Of a stretch of 64,000 bases of DNA, positions 48,216-56,651 are shown in pieces. Under the pieces are notes generated by a model. It had not been told where the DNA came from. It worked only from the letters and a program-made list of their open reading frames with translations, and searched no databases. The stretch lies in contig JBAZYX010000002.1 in the NCBI GenBank assembly GCA_041659105.1, positions 23,370-87,369 of the forward strand. Direction: 5' to 3'. The translations under genes and the position numbers were made by a program. The stretch's first letter is position 1. Each line of letters begins with the position of its first letter. Source of the stretch: CAIUKV01 sp041659105. GTDB lineage: Bacteria; Actinomycetota; Acidimicrobiia; IMCC26256; PALSA-555.

Positions 48216-49010
48216 CTAGAGCGGGCCCGAGATGCCGCCGTCCTTCCGGACTCGCCAGAAGTGGACGGCCATGAAGATCACGGTCACGAACGGCAACAAC
48301 AACACGTGGAGCACGTACCAGCGGAGCAGGGTGTCGTTCCCGATCTCCTTGGAGCCGAGCAGCACGAACTTGACGCTGCTCCCGAACACCGGCGTGTACC
48401 CCATCATGTTCGTGCCCACGGTGACCGCCCAGAGCGCGAGCTGGTCCCACGGGAGCAGGTAGCCGGTGAAGGAGAGCAGGAGGGTCAGCGTGAGCAGGAT
48501 CACGCCGATCACCCAGTTGAACTCACGGGGCGCCTTGTAGGCGCCGTGGTAGAAGACGCGACACATGTGCAGGAACACCGACAGCACCATGAGGTGCGCG
48601 GCCCATCGATGCATGTTCCGCACGAGCGACCCGAAGGTCACCGCGGTCTCGAGCGTCTTCACGTCGTCCCACGCCGACACCGCCGTCGGCCGGTAGAAGA
48701 ACATCAGGAAGATGCCCGTCACGGTCAGCAGGATGAACAGGAAGAACGACAGCCCGCCCAGGCACAGGGTGTACGAGACCTTCACCGCGTGCCGCTTCAC
48801 CTTCACCGGGTGAAGGTGGTACAGCACGTTGTTCATGATCACGTAGGACCGGTTGCGGGGGCTGTCGGTGTAGCCCCGCCGGTACACCGACCCGGGACGG
48901 AAGATCGAGTTCCACGCCTGGGAACCACGAATCGTCTCGTCGGTCTTGTCGAGCACTGCGGAGACCTTCTCGCGGCCTCCGCCTCCCTTGCTTCCGTTGC
49001 CGTTCGCCAC
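48216..49010 (-). CDS. cytochrome b N-terminal subunit (b6-like) with extra-heme cysteine
   Basis: 264 residues from a GTG at 49010 with AGGAG upstream. Four membrane segments carry the b-heme ligands H134 (NMHRW) and H148 (FLHMCRV), and H235 (YVLHVLL) and H250 (AVHFWRV), with the 14- and 15-residue spacings of b6. C83 in TLCLGGLSFF aligns with Cys35 of cytochrome b6, which binds the extra heme c-n (c-i). The end RKDGGISGPL is also b6-like. This places the complex with b6f/Bacillus-type rather than mitochondrial bc1. Confidence 0.92.
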   Translation of the reverse strand: MANGNGSKGGGGREKVSAVLDKTDETIRGSQAWNSIFRPGSVYRRGYTDSPRNRSYVIMNNVLYHLHPVKVKRHAVKVSYTLCLGGLSFFLFILLTVTGIFLMFFYRPTAVSAWDDVKTLETAVTFGSLVRNMHRWAAHLMVLSVFLHMCRVFYHGAYKAPREFNWVIGVILLTLTLLLSFTGYLLPWDQLALWAVTVGTNMMGYTPVFGSSVKFVLLGSKEIGNDTLLRWYVLHVLLLPFVTVIFMAVHFWRVRKDGGISGPL

Positions 49011-49045
49011 GAACGCGCTCTCCTGTGGGCTGTTTCGGTCGGGGC

Positions 49046-49459
49046 CTAGAACCGCACGCCGTAGGCGTAGCCGTTCCGGGGGGTCCGCACGTGCGGGTCG
49101 CCGTTGGCGACGTCGTTGGAGATCTTCCCGAGGACGATCACGCCGGTGGGGCAGCGATCGACGCACAGCGCGCAGCGCGTGCACACGTCCTCGTCGACGA
49201 TGAACGCCACGTGGTCACGCGGGTCCTCGCCGGGGAGCTCGGTTCCGACGGCCTCGGCGATGGCCGAGACCGACACCATGTGGATGCACTTCCACGGGCA
49301 GATGTCGACGCAGCCCTCGCAGAGGATGCACTCCTCCTGGTCGATGTGGAGGAACTGCTTGGGCTTGACCGATGCCGTCAGGTACGACGGGTCGACCTCC
49401 TGGAGCTGGTAGTCGGCCACGAAGTCGGGCATGGGCGGGTTGGCATCGTTGCGGGCCAC
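49046..49459 (-). CDS. 2[4Fe-4S] ferredoxin within the bc-complex operon
   Basis: 137 residues. Two cluster motifs are complete: CILCEGCVDICP (C44, C47, C50, C54) and CTRCALCVDRCP (C93, C96, C99, C103). The 38-residue insert between them and a C-terminal extension (GYAYGVRF) make it longer than free ferredoxins. GTG start 4 nt after the upstream stop. A ferredoxin encoded inside a bc/b6f operon is unusual and hints at electron input or output on the cytoplasmic side. Confidence 0.88.
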   Translation of the reverse strand: MARNDANPPMPDFVADYQLQEVDPSYLTASVKPKQFLHIDQEECILCEGCVDICPWKCIHMVSVSAIAEAVGTELPGEDPRDHVAFIVDEDVCTRCALCVDRCPTGVIVLGKISNDVANGDPHVRTPRNGYAYGVRF

Positions 49460-49463
49460 TCGA

Positions 49464-50189
49464 TCACGCTCCCTCGCCGGCCGCGGCCGGGGTCGTGGTG
49501 CGGCGGAGCGGGCGGCCGAAGCGCGAGCGCTTGGCCGGGGTGGTGCCGGTGGCGGGAGTCGCCTCGGGCACCTTGTTGCGGTCCTGCCACTTCACGAACA
49601 GCATGACGTTGAGGCCGAGCAGCACCACGTAGATGCCGCTGACCACGATGTCGCGCAGCGCCGGGTAGTCCATGTTGAACGGCCAGTGCCACGGGAAGAA
49701 CAGCATGTCCTGGCCGGACCGGAAGATGAACTTCGACGTGTCGCCCCACTGGATGTAGCCGTTCGCGTAGGTCATCCACTCGTGCGGGATGACCGCGTAG
49801 GCCAGCGCCATCAGCGCGAACGCGGCCACCGCGCCGAGGTAGCACTCGGCCCACGTGGCCTTGTGGCCGGCGGGCTTCGGGTTGCGGCTCGCCACCAGCG
49901 CCAGCGAGTGCACCACGAAGAAGAGGAGCACGAGGTCGACGATGATCGCGTCGACCTCCCAGTTGAAGATCTCGGCGTCGTCGGGGAGCAGCACGGCGAC
50001 CACGTACGCACCGATCGGGACCAGCACGTAGAGCGCGTAGGCGACCCGATTGGGGAAGGGTCGCTTGAGCATCGGCGGCTTCATCAGGACGAGGACGAAC
50101 AGGACTCCGACGATCAGCATCAGAGACGACCAGATGAGCCGGCCGGCCGGCTGGATCCACGGCAGCCAGTCGGGCAGCAGGTTGGGCAC
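49464..50189 (-). CDS. membrane protein, first gene of the bc-complex operon
   Basis: 241 residues, GTG start after GGGAGGAA. Five to six hydrophobic segments are visible: LIWSSLMLIVGVLFVLVLM near 18, VAYALYVLVPIGAYVVAVLL near 49, AIIVDLVLLFFVVHSLALVA near 80, YLGAVAAFALMALAYAVIP near 117 and IVVSGIYVVLLGLNVMLFV near 185. HEWMTYANGYIQWGD near 136 and FFPWHWPFNMDYPAL near 165 form a conserved-looking aromatic/His loop. No known family comes to mind. Cotranscription with ferredoxin and b6-like genes suggests an electron-transfer partner subunit. Confidence 0.72.
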   Translation of the reverse strand: MPNLLPDWLPWIQPAGRLIWSSLMLIVGVLFVLVLMKPPMLKRPFPNRVAYALYVLVPIGAYVVAVLLPDDAEIFNWEVDAIIVDLVLLFFVVHSLALVASRNPKPAGHKATWAECYLGAVAAFALMALAYAVIPHEWMTYANGYIQWGDTSKFIFRSGQDMLFFPWHWPFNMDYPALRDIVVSGIYVVLLGLNVMLFVKWQDRNKVPEATPATGTTPAKRSRFGRPLRRTTTPAAAGEGA

Positions 50190-50425
50190 GGTGCCGATTC
50201 CTCCCGTTGCTGTTCGCGGTGCGAAACCCTGCGCTCAGGACCGGACTCACCCGTCGGCAGGCGGGCAGCCGGTGTTCCTTCGCTTCATATCACGCTAGTT
50301 GCGGCACCGGCATATCGGGTCATCCGGCGGATGTGGTGGATCCCCGATGTGGCATTTGACGCACGCACCGCGTCGTCGACGGACCCGGTGAATCCGCGTG
50401 CGCCGCGACGCGCGACGATGGGGAC

Positions 50426-51682
50426 GTGGACAGTGCCGTGGATCTCTGGGACGTGCTCGTCGTCGGCGGCGGCCCCGCGGGGGCGTCGGCCGCGTACTGG
50501 CTCGCCGAGCGCGGGCACCGCGTCCTGGTCGTCGAGAAGAAGCGGTTCCCGCGGGAGAAGACCTGCGGCGACGGTCTGACCCCCCGCGCGGTCAAGCAGC
50601 TCGTCGACATGGGGCTCGAGGGTCCGCTCTCGGGCTACCAGCGGATGGACGGGCTCCGGTCGATCGCCCACGGTGTGACGCTCGAGCTGGCCTGGCCCGA
50701 CCACCCCGACTTCCCGCCGTACGGGTACGTCGTGCGCCGACGCGACCTCGACGAGATGGTCGCCGACCGCGCGGTGAAGGCCGGGGCCACCCTCTGGCCC
50801 GCCACCGAGGCGGTCGAGCCGCTCGTGGAAGACGGGTTCGTGCGGGGTGCGGTGGTCGAGCGCAAGGAGCTCGGCACCACCGAGGTGGTTCGGGCCCGCT
50901 TCGTGCTCGTGGCCGACGGGGCCAACTCCCGCTTCGGTCGGGCCCTGGGCACGGCCCGTGACCGCTCCTATCCCCTGGGGATGGCGGTGCGGGGCTACTT
51001 CGAGAGCCCCCTCCACGACGAGCCCTGGATCGAGTCCCACCTCGACATCCACGACAAGTACGGCAAGTCGCTCCCCGGGTACGCCTGGATCTTCCCGGTG
51101 GGCGACGGCACGGTCAACGTGGGCGTGGGGCTCCTCTCCACCTTCTCGGGGTGGAAGGACATCAACACCTCCCACCTGATGGAGGCGTTCTGCGACACCG
51201 CGCCGAAGCGCTGGGGCATCTCGGCCGACACCGCGTGCGGCCCGCCGACGGGGGGCAAGCTGCCCACCGGGTTCTCGGTCAAGCCGTCGGTGGGGCCCAC
51301 CTGGCTCACCGCGGGCGATGCGCTCGGCTCGGTCAACCCGTTCAACGGCGAGGGCATCTCGCTGGCCTATGAGACCGGCCGAATCGCGGCCGACGTGCTC
51401 GACCAGGCCCTGCGCACCGGCGACGGCCTCGCCCTCCAGCGCTACCCGGAGCGGCTCGAGGAGATCTACGGCCTCTACTACAAGGTGGCGCGGGTCTTCG
51501 TGCGGGCGATCGGGAACCCGGCGGTGATGCGCGAGCTCACCCGCATCGGCTTCCGGTCGCGCACCCTCATGGAGTGGGTGCTGCGGATCATGGCCAACCT
51601 CATGCGCCCCGAGGAGAAGGGCGGCGCCGAGATCGCGTACCGGATGGTGGCCGCCGTGGTGAAGGTCGCGCCCGAGCCCTAG
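50426..51682 (+). CDS. geranylgeranyl reductase family FAD enzyme (MenJ-like)
   Basis: 418 residues, GTG start. The FAD dinucleotide motif VLVVGGGPAGASAAYWLAERG lies near 10, the FPREKTCGDGLTPRAV motif near 40, and GDALGSVNPFNGEGISLAYETG near 293. These define the geranylgeranyl reductase family, which saturates isoprenoid chains. In actinobacteria relatives act on menaquinone (MenJ). Its place between the bc complex and nuo operons fits a quinone-modifying role. Archaeal-type lipid reduction is a less likely alternative. Confidence 0.87.
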   Translation: MDSAVDLWDVLVVGGGPAGASAAYWLAERGHRVLVVEKKRFPREKTCGDGLTPRAVKQLVDMGLEGPLSGYQRMDGLRSIAHGVTLELAWPDHPDFPPYGYVVRRRDLDEMVADRAVKAGATLWPATEAVEPLVEDGFVRGAVVERKELGTTEVVRARFVLVADGANSRFGRALGTARDRSYPLGMAVRGYFESPLHDEPWIESHLDIHDKYGKSLPGYAWIFPVGDGTVNVGVGLLSTFSGWKDINTSHLMEAFCDTAPKRWGISADTACGPPTGGKLPTGFSVKPSVGPTWLTAGDALGSVNPFNGEGISLAYETGRIAADVLDQALRTGDGLALQRYPERLEEIYGLYYKVARVFVRAIGNPAVMRELTRIGFRSRTLMEWVLRIMANLMRPEEKGGAEIAYRMVAAVVKVAPEP

Positions 51683-51712
51683 AGCCGGAGCTCGACCGGC
51701 GGAGCCCGGTCC

Positions 51713-53095
51713 CTAGTACCGGGCCACCATCGTCACGAAGTCGCGCTCGCCGGGCACGAGGTAGCGGTCCCCGCCCCGCTTCATGTCGGGCAGGAGCTTG
51801 TTGCCGATGATCGCGGCGGCGTTGTTGGGGTCGGTCTGCTCGAAGATGTAGGCGGTGGTCCAGTCGGAGTTGATGTCGAGCTCCATGGCCCGCACGGCCC
51901 CGGCCCGCAGGAAGAGCTCGGCCAGCTGGTTCACCGAGAGGCCCGGGCCGGCGATGTAGATCAGGCCGCCGTTGCGGTCGACGCCGATACCCGAGCGCCA
52001 CACGAGGACCTGGTTCCCGACCGTCGCGCCCCACTTGGTGGTGGCCTCGGAGTCGAGGCCGGCGGCCGACACGCCGTTGTCGACCACGAGCGCGAGGTTC
52101 TGGCGGGCCTGGGCGAGGTCGGCGTCGATGTTGCGGTCGCGGCCCCAGGCCACGACGTCGGCCCGGCCGTCCTTGTCGATCGTGAGCGTGGCCTGGCCCG
52201 GTACGAGGGGACGGACCTCGGTGCCCTCGTCCCAGAAGCCGCCGCGGGCGTCGTCGAGCCGGAACGCGGAGTTGAACGCGGCCACCGTGGAGGGGCGCAG
52301 CTCGTTGGGGATCTGCGCCCCGTACTTCTGGGGTGCGCCGGCCGGCTCCTTCAGGCCGGGCACGTGCACGGCCTTGAGCAGCTTCGGGTCCATCCACATG
52401 AAGCCGGCGACGAGGCTCGTGTGGATCGGGTCGGGCCGCATGAACGCGGTGTAGACGGCCGGGGTGCCGAGCACGGTGCGGCCGGTGGCCTCCCAGGCGC
52501 CCTCCCCGGGCAGCGGGGTGTCGACGAACGGCTGCATGGCCTTCGGCGGCGTGGTGGTGGGGAGCAGCGTCTGCTTCACCGAGCCCACGAGGAGCGCGAG
52601 GTCGGTGGGGATCCGGCCGACCGCGGCCGAGGTGGGCGCCTGGGCCGTGGGCAGGCCGCCCTCGGGGGTGCCGCCCTTCGGCGGGGCGTTCTTGGTGTAC
52701 CACCAGCGCTCGATCTGGTTGACCATGGGCCCGAAGCCGTGCTCGCGCATCCACTCCACCGTCCGGGCGCCCATGGAGTCGGTCCCCGGTGCCCGCAGGT
52801 CGTGCACGTAGTTGGCGCCGACCGGGACGAGCAGGGCCGCGACCAGGGCCAGCACCCCGAAGGTGATCCACCGCTTCTTGCGCCGGCTGGCCCGTTCCCG
52901 CGACTCCTTGCGGGTCAGCGTGCCGTTCTCGTTCCCGTTGCCCCCGCCGTTCCCGTTCCGGGGCGCGGTGGGGCCGGTCGATGATCCCGCGGTCGCCTCG
53001 ACCGGGGTGTCGGCCGTCGGCGCGTCGATCACCGTGCCCGGGGCGCTCGCGCCGCGGCTCGGGGAGGGTTCGATCTCATCGTTCGGACTGCTCAA
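51713..53095 (-). CDS. membrane-anchored phosphodiester glycosidase-like protein (NAGPA/DUF2233-like)
   Basis: 460 residues from a TTG at 53095; GGGAG lies 11 nt upstream and a TACCCT hexamer at 53145-53150 could start a short leader. A longer frame from GTG 53254 adds a low-complexity Arg/Ala head and would abut nuoA, so I reject it. A Gly/Asn-rich region precedes one membrane segment (WITFGVLALVAALLVPVGANYV). The extracytoplasmic part has LALVVDNGVSAAGL, VWRSGIGVDRNGGLIYIAGPGLSVNQLAELF and RAMELDINSDW, the pattern of phosphodiester glycosidase domains. Substrate unknown, perhaps cell-wall glycans. Confidence 0.68.
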   Translation of the reverse strand: MSSPNDEIEPSPSRGASAPGTVIDAPTADTPVEATAGSSTGPTAPRNGNGGGNGNENGTLTRKESRERASRRKKRWITFGVLALVAALLVPVGANYVHDLRAPGTDSMGARTVEWMREHGFGPMVNQIERWWYTKNAPPKGGTPEGGLPTAQAPTSAAVGRIPTDLALLVGSVKQTLLPTTTPPKAMQPFVDTPLPGEGAWEATGRTVLGTPAVYTAFMRPDPIHTSLVAGFMWMDPKLLKAVHVPGLKEPAGAPQKYGAQIPNELRPSTVAAFNSAFRLDDARGGFWDEGTEVRPLVPGQATLTIDKDGRADVVAWGRDRNIDADLAQARQNLALVVDNGVSAAGLDSEATTKWGATVGNQVLVWRSGIGVDRNGGLIYIAGPGLSVNQLAELFLRAGAVRAMELDINSDWTTAYIFEQTDPNNAAAIIGNKLLPDMKRGGDRYLVPGERDFVTMVARY

Positions 53096-53241
53096 GTGCG
53101 GCCGCGCTCCCAGTCGTCTCGCGAGGGCTCCCCGAAGCCTGCTCAGGGTATCCGCGCCGAGCGCCCGCGCTCTCGCGCGGCGCCCCCGCCGCGCGGCGAA
53201 ATCCGGGGTCCACGCATTGCGGCGACCGGCGGGCGCTCGGA

Positions 53242-53247
53242 TAGCCT
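53242..53247 (+). promoter_or_regulatory. putative leaderless -10 element of the nuo operon
   Basis: TAGCCT, 7 nt before the nuoA GTG at 53255. Confidence 0.6.
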
Positions 53248-53254
53248 GCAGCAC

Positions 53255-53731
53255 GTGGCCCTCGAGCAGTACCTGCCGCTGTTCTCCTTGCTCGCGCTGG
53301 CGTTCCTCTTCGCGGCGCTGAGCTTCGTCGCGTCGAAGTTCCTCGGCCCCCGCCGCCCCACCGCGGCGAAGGAAGCGCCGTACGAGTGCGGGATCGTGCC
53401 GGAGGTCGAGCCGGCCGAGCGGTTCCCGGTGAAGTTCTACATCGTCGCGATGGCGTTCATCGTCCTCGACGTCGAGATCATCTTCCTCTATCCCTTCACC
53501 ACCGTCCTCAAGGACCTCGCCGGCTACGGGCTCGTGGTGATGGGCGTGTTCCTGCTCGTCGCGCTGGTGCCGTTCGGCTACCTGCTCTCCACCGGAGCCG
53601 TCGAGTGGGGTCCCGTCCGGCAGGTCGTCGAACGGGTCGGCACCCGCGTGCTGCGCGCCGCGGGCATGCCCGGCCGCGACGGCCTCGACCCCGCACGGCC
53701 CGCGACCGAGCAGGTGGAGGAAGCCGCCTGA
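53255..53731 (+). CDS. nuoA: NADH-quinone oxidoreductase subunit A
   Basis: 158 residues, GTG start. Three membrane segments and the family motif KEAPYECGIVPEVEPAERFPVKFYIVAMAFIVLDVEIIFLYPF (near 39-82) identify it. It is about 35 residues longer than usual because of a hydrophilic C-terminal tail (VVERVGTRVLRAAGMPGRDG). It belongs to the membrane arm near the quinone site. Its stop shares a base with the nuoB start (TGATG). Confidence 0.93.
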   Translation: MALEQYLPLFSLLALAFLFAALSFVASKFLGPRRPTAAKEAPYECGIVPEVEPAERFPVKFYIVAMAFIVLDVEIIFLYPFTTVLKDLAGYGLVVMGVFLLVALVPFGYLLSTGAVEWGPVRQVVERVGTRVLRAAGMPGRDGLDPARPATEQVEEAA

Positions 53732-54297
53732 TGGGCCTCGAAGCGGTCCCGCACAACTTCCTCACCGGACGGCTCGAAGACCTCGTGAAGTGGGCGCGTC
53801 GCAACTCGATGTGGCCGGCCACGTTCGGTCTCGCCTGCTGCGCGATCGAGATGATGGCCACCGGAGCCGCGCACTACGACCAGGCGCGCTTCGGCATGGA
53901 GGTCTTCCGCGCGAGCCCGCGCCAGGCCGACCTCATGATCGTCGCCGGTCGCGTGAGCCAGAAGATGGCGCCGGTGCTCCGCCAGGTCTACGACCAGATG
54001 GTCGAGCCGAAGTGGGTCATCTCGATGGGCGTGTGCGCGAGCTCGGGCGGGATGTTCAACAACTACGCGATCGTGCAGGGCGTCGACCAGGTCGTGCCCG
54101 TCGACGTGTACGTGCCGGGCTGCCCGCCGGGACCCGAGACGCTCCTCCACGGGATCCTCACCTTGCACGAGATGGTCCGCACCGGCGAGATCATGAAGCG
54201 ACGCGCCACGCGCGGCGACGGCGCGGGCGCCGGTGTGCACGTGGAGCAGGGCGACGGCTTGCCGTCCGCGGTTCGCCTCGTCGGCACGAAGGCGTAG
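53731..54297 (+). CDS. nuoB: NADH-quinone oxidoreductase subunit B
   Basis: 188 residues. The N2 4Fe-4S cluster ligands are seen in FGLACCAIEMM (adjacent Cys pair near 35), SMGVCASSGGMF near 99 and YVPGCPPGPETLL near 129. RVSQKMAPVLRQVYDQM near 74 is also diagnostic. It passes electrons to the quinone. A 30-residue C-terminal extension follows the usual core end. Confidence 0.95.
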   Translation: MGLEAVPHNFLTGRLEDLVKWARRNSMWPATFGLACCAIEMMATGAAHYDQARFGMEVFRASPRQADLMIVAGRVSQKMAPVLRQVYDQMVEPKWVISMGVCASSGGMFNNYAIVQGVDQVVPVDVYVPGCPPGPETLLHGILTLHEMVRTGEIMKRRATRGDGAGAGVHVEQGDGLPSAVRLVGTKA

Positions 54298-54301
54298 CGC
54301 G

Positions 54302-54850
54302 ATGGAAGACGACGCCACCCTTCACGATCCCGTCGCGGCCACGATCAGCGACCCCGTCGCAGCCGTGTTGGTCGAGAAGTTCGCCGGCGCGGTCGCGGTC
54401 GAGTCGCACGGACAGTCGGTCGTCTACGTCGACCGCGCGGCGTGGCACGACGTCGCGGCGTGCCTGCGCGCCGACGAGCGCTTCACGCAGTGCGTCGACG
54501 TCACCGCGGTCGACCACTCCGCCGACGTCGAGCGTGTGGAGATCCCCGGCGTGGCGCCCGAGCGCTTCGAGGTGGTGGCCAACTTCCTCTCGCACCCGCG
54601 CAACCTGCGCATCCGCGTGATCTGCGAGGTGCCGGACTCCGATCCGCAGGTCGCGAGCCTCGCCGACCTGTACCCCGGGGTGAACTTCCCCGAGCGCGAG
54701 ACGTTCGACATGCTCGGGATCGTGTTCGACGGTCACCCGGACCTCTCCCGCATCCTCATGCCCGACGACTGGGTGGGTCACCCGCTGCGCAAGGACGACC
54801 ACCCCGCGCGCATCCCCGTCACGTTCAAGGGGGACCCGGCACCGCGATGA
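54302..54850 (+). CDS. nuoC: NADH-quinone oxidoreductase subunit C
   Basis: 182 residues. The conserved C-terminal block PGVNFPERETFDMLGIVFDGHPDLSRILMPDDWVGHPLRKD (near 123-163) is the 30-kDa subunit signature. SLADLYPG precedes it. The N-terminal 20 residues are variable. ATG start 4 nt after nuoB; its TGA overlaps the nuoD ATG (ATGA). Confidence 0.94.
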   Translation: MEDDATLHDPVAATISDPVAAVLVEKFAGAVAVESHGQSVVYVDRAAWHDVAACLRADERFTQCVDVTAVDHSADVERVEIPGVAPERFEVVANFLSHPRNLRIRVICEVPDSDPQVASLADLYPGVNFPERETFDMLGIVFDGHPDLSRILMPDDWVGHPLRKDDHPARIPVTFKGDPAPR

Positions 54851-56151
54851 GCGAAGTGACGAGTGACGTGACCGACGCGGACGAGTTCGAGAACCCTCGG
54901 CTCGAGCGCCAGACCGACGAGGGCGCGCAGGAGCTGCGCCGCGGCGCGCGTGACGTCGTCATGACCGGCGGGATCTGGCCGGAAGACGACGAGACGATGA
55001 TCATCAACATGGGTCCGCAGCACCCGTCGACCCACGGTGTGCTCCGGATCATGATGGAGCTCGACGGCGAGACGGTGCTCCAGGCCAAGCCGGTGATCGG
55101 CTACCTGCACACCGGCATGGAGAAGACCGGCGAGCAGCTCACCTACGTGCAGGGCGGCACCAACGTCACCCGCATGGACTACCTGGCCTGCCTCTCCAAC
55201 GAGCTCGTCTACGCGCTCGCGGTGGAGAACCTGCTCGACACCGAGGTGCCCGAGCGCGCGGTGTGGATGCGGATGATGCTCGTCGAGCTGCAGCGCATGG
55301 CGTCGCACCTGCTGTTCCAGGCCACCAACGGCATGGACATCGGCGCCCTCTCGATGATGATCTACGGCTGGCGCGAGCGCGAGCAGGTGCTCCGATTGCT
55401 CGAGATGATCACCGGCCTGCGGATGAACCACAACTTCATCCGCGTCGGCGGCCTCGCGGCCGACCTCCCCGACGGCTGGGAGGAAGCCACGCTCGACGTG
55501 TGCGACAACGTCGTCGCGGGCGTGAAGGAGTACGAGACCCTGCTGGTGGAGAACCCCATCTGGCAGGAGCGCACGATGGGCGTCGGCATCATCACCACCG
55601 AGGAGGCGCTCGCGCTCGGCGCCACCGGCCCGATCCTGCGCTCCACCGGGTTCCCGTGGGACCTGCGCAAGGCGCAGCCGTACCTCGCGTACGACGACGT
55701 CGAGTTCGACGTCGTCTACACCGACAACGGCGACTGCTACGACCGCTTCATGATCCGCCTGTACGAGATCCTCGAGTCGGTGCGCATCGTCCGCCAGTGC
55801 GTGGAGCGCATGCCGGGCGGCGACTACCGCGTCCAGGACCGCAAGATCACCCCGCCGCCCCGTGCCCGCATCGACGAGTCGATGGAGGCGCTGATCCACC
55901 ACTTCAAGCTCTTCACCGAGGGCTTCAAGGTGCCGGCGGGCGAGACCTACGTGGCCATCGAGTCGCCCCGGGGCGAGGTCGGGTGCTATCTCGTCTCCGA
56001 CGGCACGGGGAAGCCTGCTCGGCTGCACGTCCGTGGACCGTCCTTCTACAACCTGCAGTCGATGGAGGCGATGGTGCCGGGGAGCATGGTGGCCGACGCG
56101 ATCGCGATCATCTCGAGCGTCGATCCCGTGATGGGGGAGGTCGACCGCTAG
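54847..56151 (+). CDS. nuoD: NADH-quinone oxidoreductase subunit D
   Basis: 434 residues. INMGPQHPSTHGVLR near 53 carries the quinone-site histidine. YLHTGMEKTGEQLTY, MNHNFIRVGGLAADLP and the C-terminal ISSVDPVMGEVDR (49-kDa family end) are all present. An N-terminal acidic and Arg-rich extension of about 40 residues is longer than in enterobacteria. Start in an ATGA overlap with nuoC; stop shares a base with the nuoE GTG (TAGTG). Confidence 0.95.
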   Translation: MSEVTSDVTDADEFENPRLERQTDEGAQELRRGARDVVMTGGIWPEDDETMIINMGPQHPSTHGVLRIMMELDGETVLQAKPVIGYLHTGMEKTGEQLTYVQGGTNVTRMDYLACLSNELVYALAVENLLDTEVPERAVWMRMMLVELQRMASHLLFQATNGMDIGALSMMIYGWREREQVLRLLEMITGLRMNHNFIRVGGLAADLPDGWEEATLDVCDNVVAGVKEYETLLVENPIWQERTMGVGIITTEEALALGATGPILRSTGFPWDLRKAQPYLAYDDVEFDVVYTDNGDCYDRFMIRLYEILESVRIVRQCVERMPGGDYRVQDRKITPPPRARIDESMEALIHHFKLFTEGFKVPAGETYVAIESPRGEVGCYLVSDGTGKPARLHVRGPSFYNLQSMEAMVPGSMVADAIAIISSVDPVMGEVDR

Positions 56152-56651
56152 TGGCCTTCTCCGCCCCGGAGCGCCGACGCGCCGAACAGATCGCTGGTCG
56201 CTACCCGCAGTCCAACTCCGCCACGCTGCCGCTGCTGCACATGGTGCAGGAGCGCGACGGCTGGGTCACCCCGCAGGGGATCGAGGACGTCGCCGAGTTC
56301 CTCGGCCTCACGCCGGCGCTCGTGCTCGGGACCTGCTCCTTCTACACGATGTTCAAGACCGCCGACGTCGGGAAGCTCGTCGTGTCGGTGTGCACCAACA
56401 TCGCGTGCCTCGTCAACGGCGGGCCGGAGCTCCACGAGCACCTGCGTCGCGAGTACGCCGGCAGCGACGACGTCTACGTCGAGGAGGTGGAGTGCCTGGC
56501 CGCGTGCGACCTCGCGCCGGTGCTCCAGGTCAACTACGAGTTCCACGGTCCGCTCACGGGTGAGACCGCGGTCGCGCTGATCGAGCGGTACCGGTCCGGC
56601 GAGCTGCGCGCCCGGACGATCTCCGGGACCCTCGCGGGAGGTGACGACTGA
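56151..56651 (+). CDS. nuoE: NADH-quinone oxidoreductase subunit E
   Basis: 166 residues, GTG start. The N1a 2Fe-2S ligands follow the C-x4-C ... C-x3-C pattern: VCTNIACLVNGG near 82 and VECLAACDLAPVLQVN near 121. LLHMVQERDGWVTPQGIEDVAEFLGL opens the thioredoxin-like domain. It forms the flavin-site dimer with NuoF, encoded immediately after with a TGATG overlap. Confidence 0.94.
   Translation: MAFSAPERRRAEQIAGRYPQSNSATLPLLHMVQERDGWVTPQGIEDVAEFLGLTPALVLGTCSFYTMFKTADVGKLVVSVCTNIACLVNGGPELHEHLRREYAGSDDVYVEEVECLAACDLAPVLQVNYEFHGPLTGETAVALIERYRSGELRARTISGTLAGGDD

Noticed and set aside
53096..53254. N-terminal extension of the phosphodiester-glycosidase-like gene to GTG 53254
   Set aside because: The added residues are low-complexity Arg/Ala and would occupy the nuo promoter region; a TTG with ribosome site at 53095 fits better.
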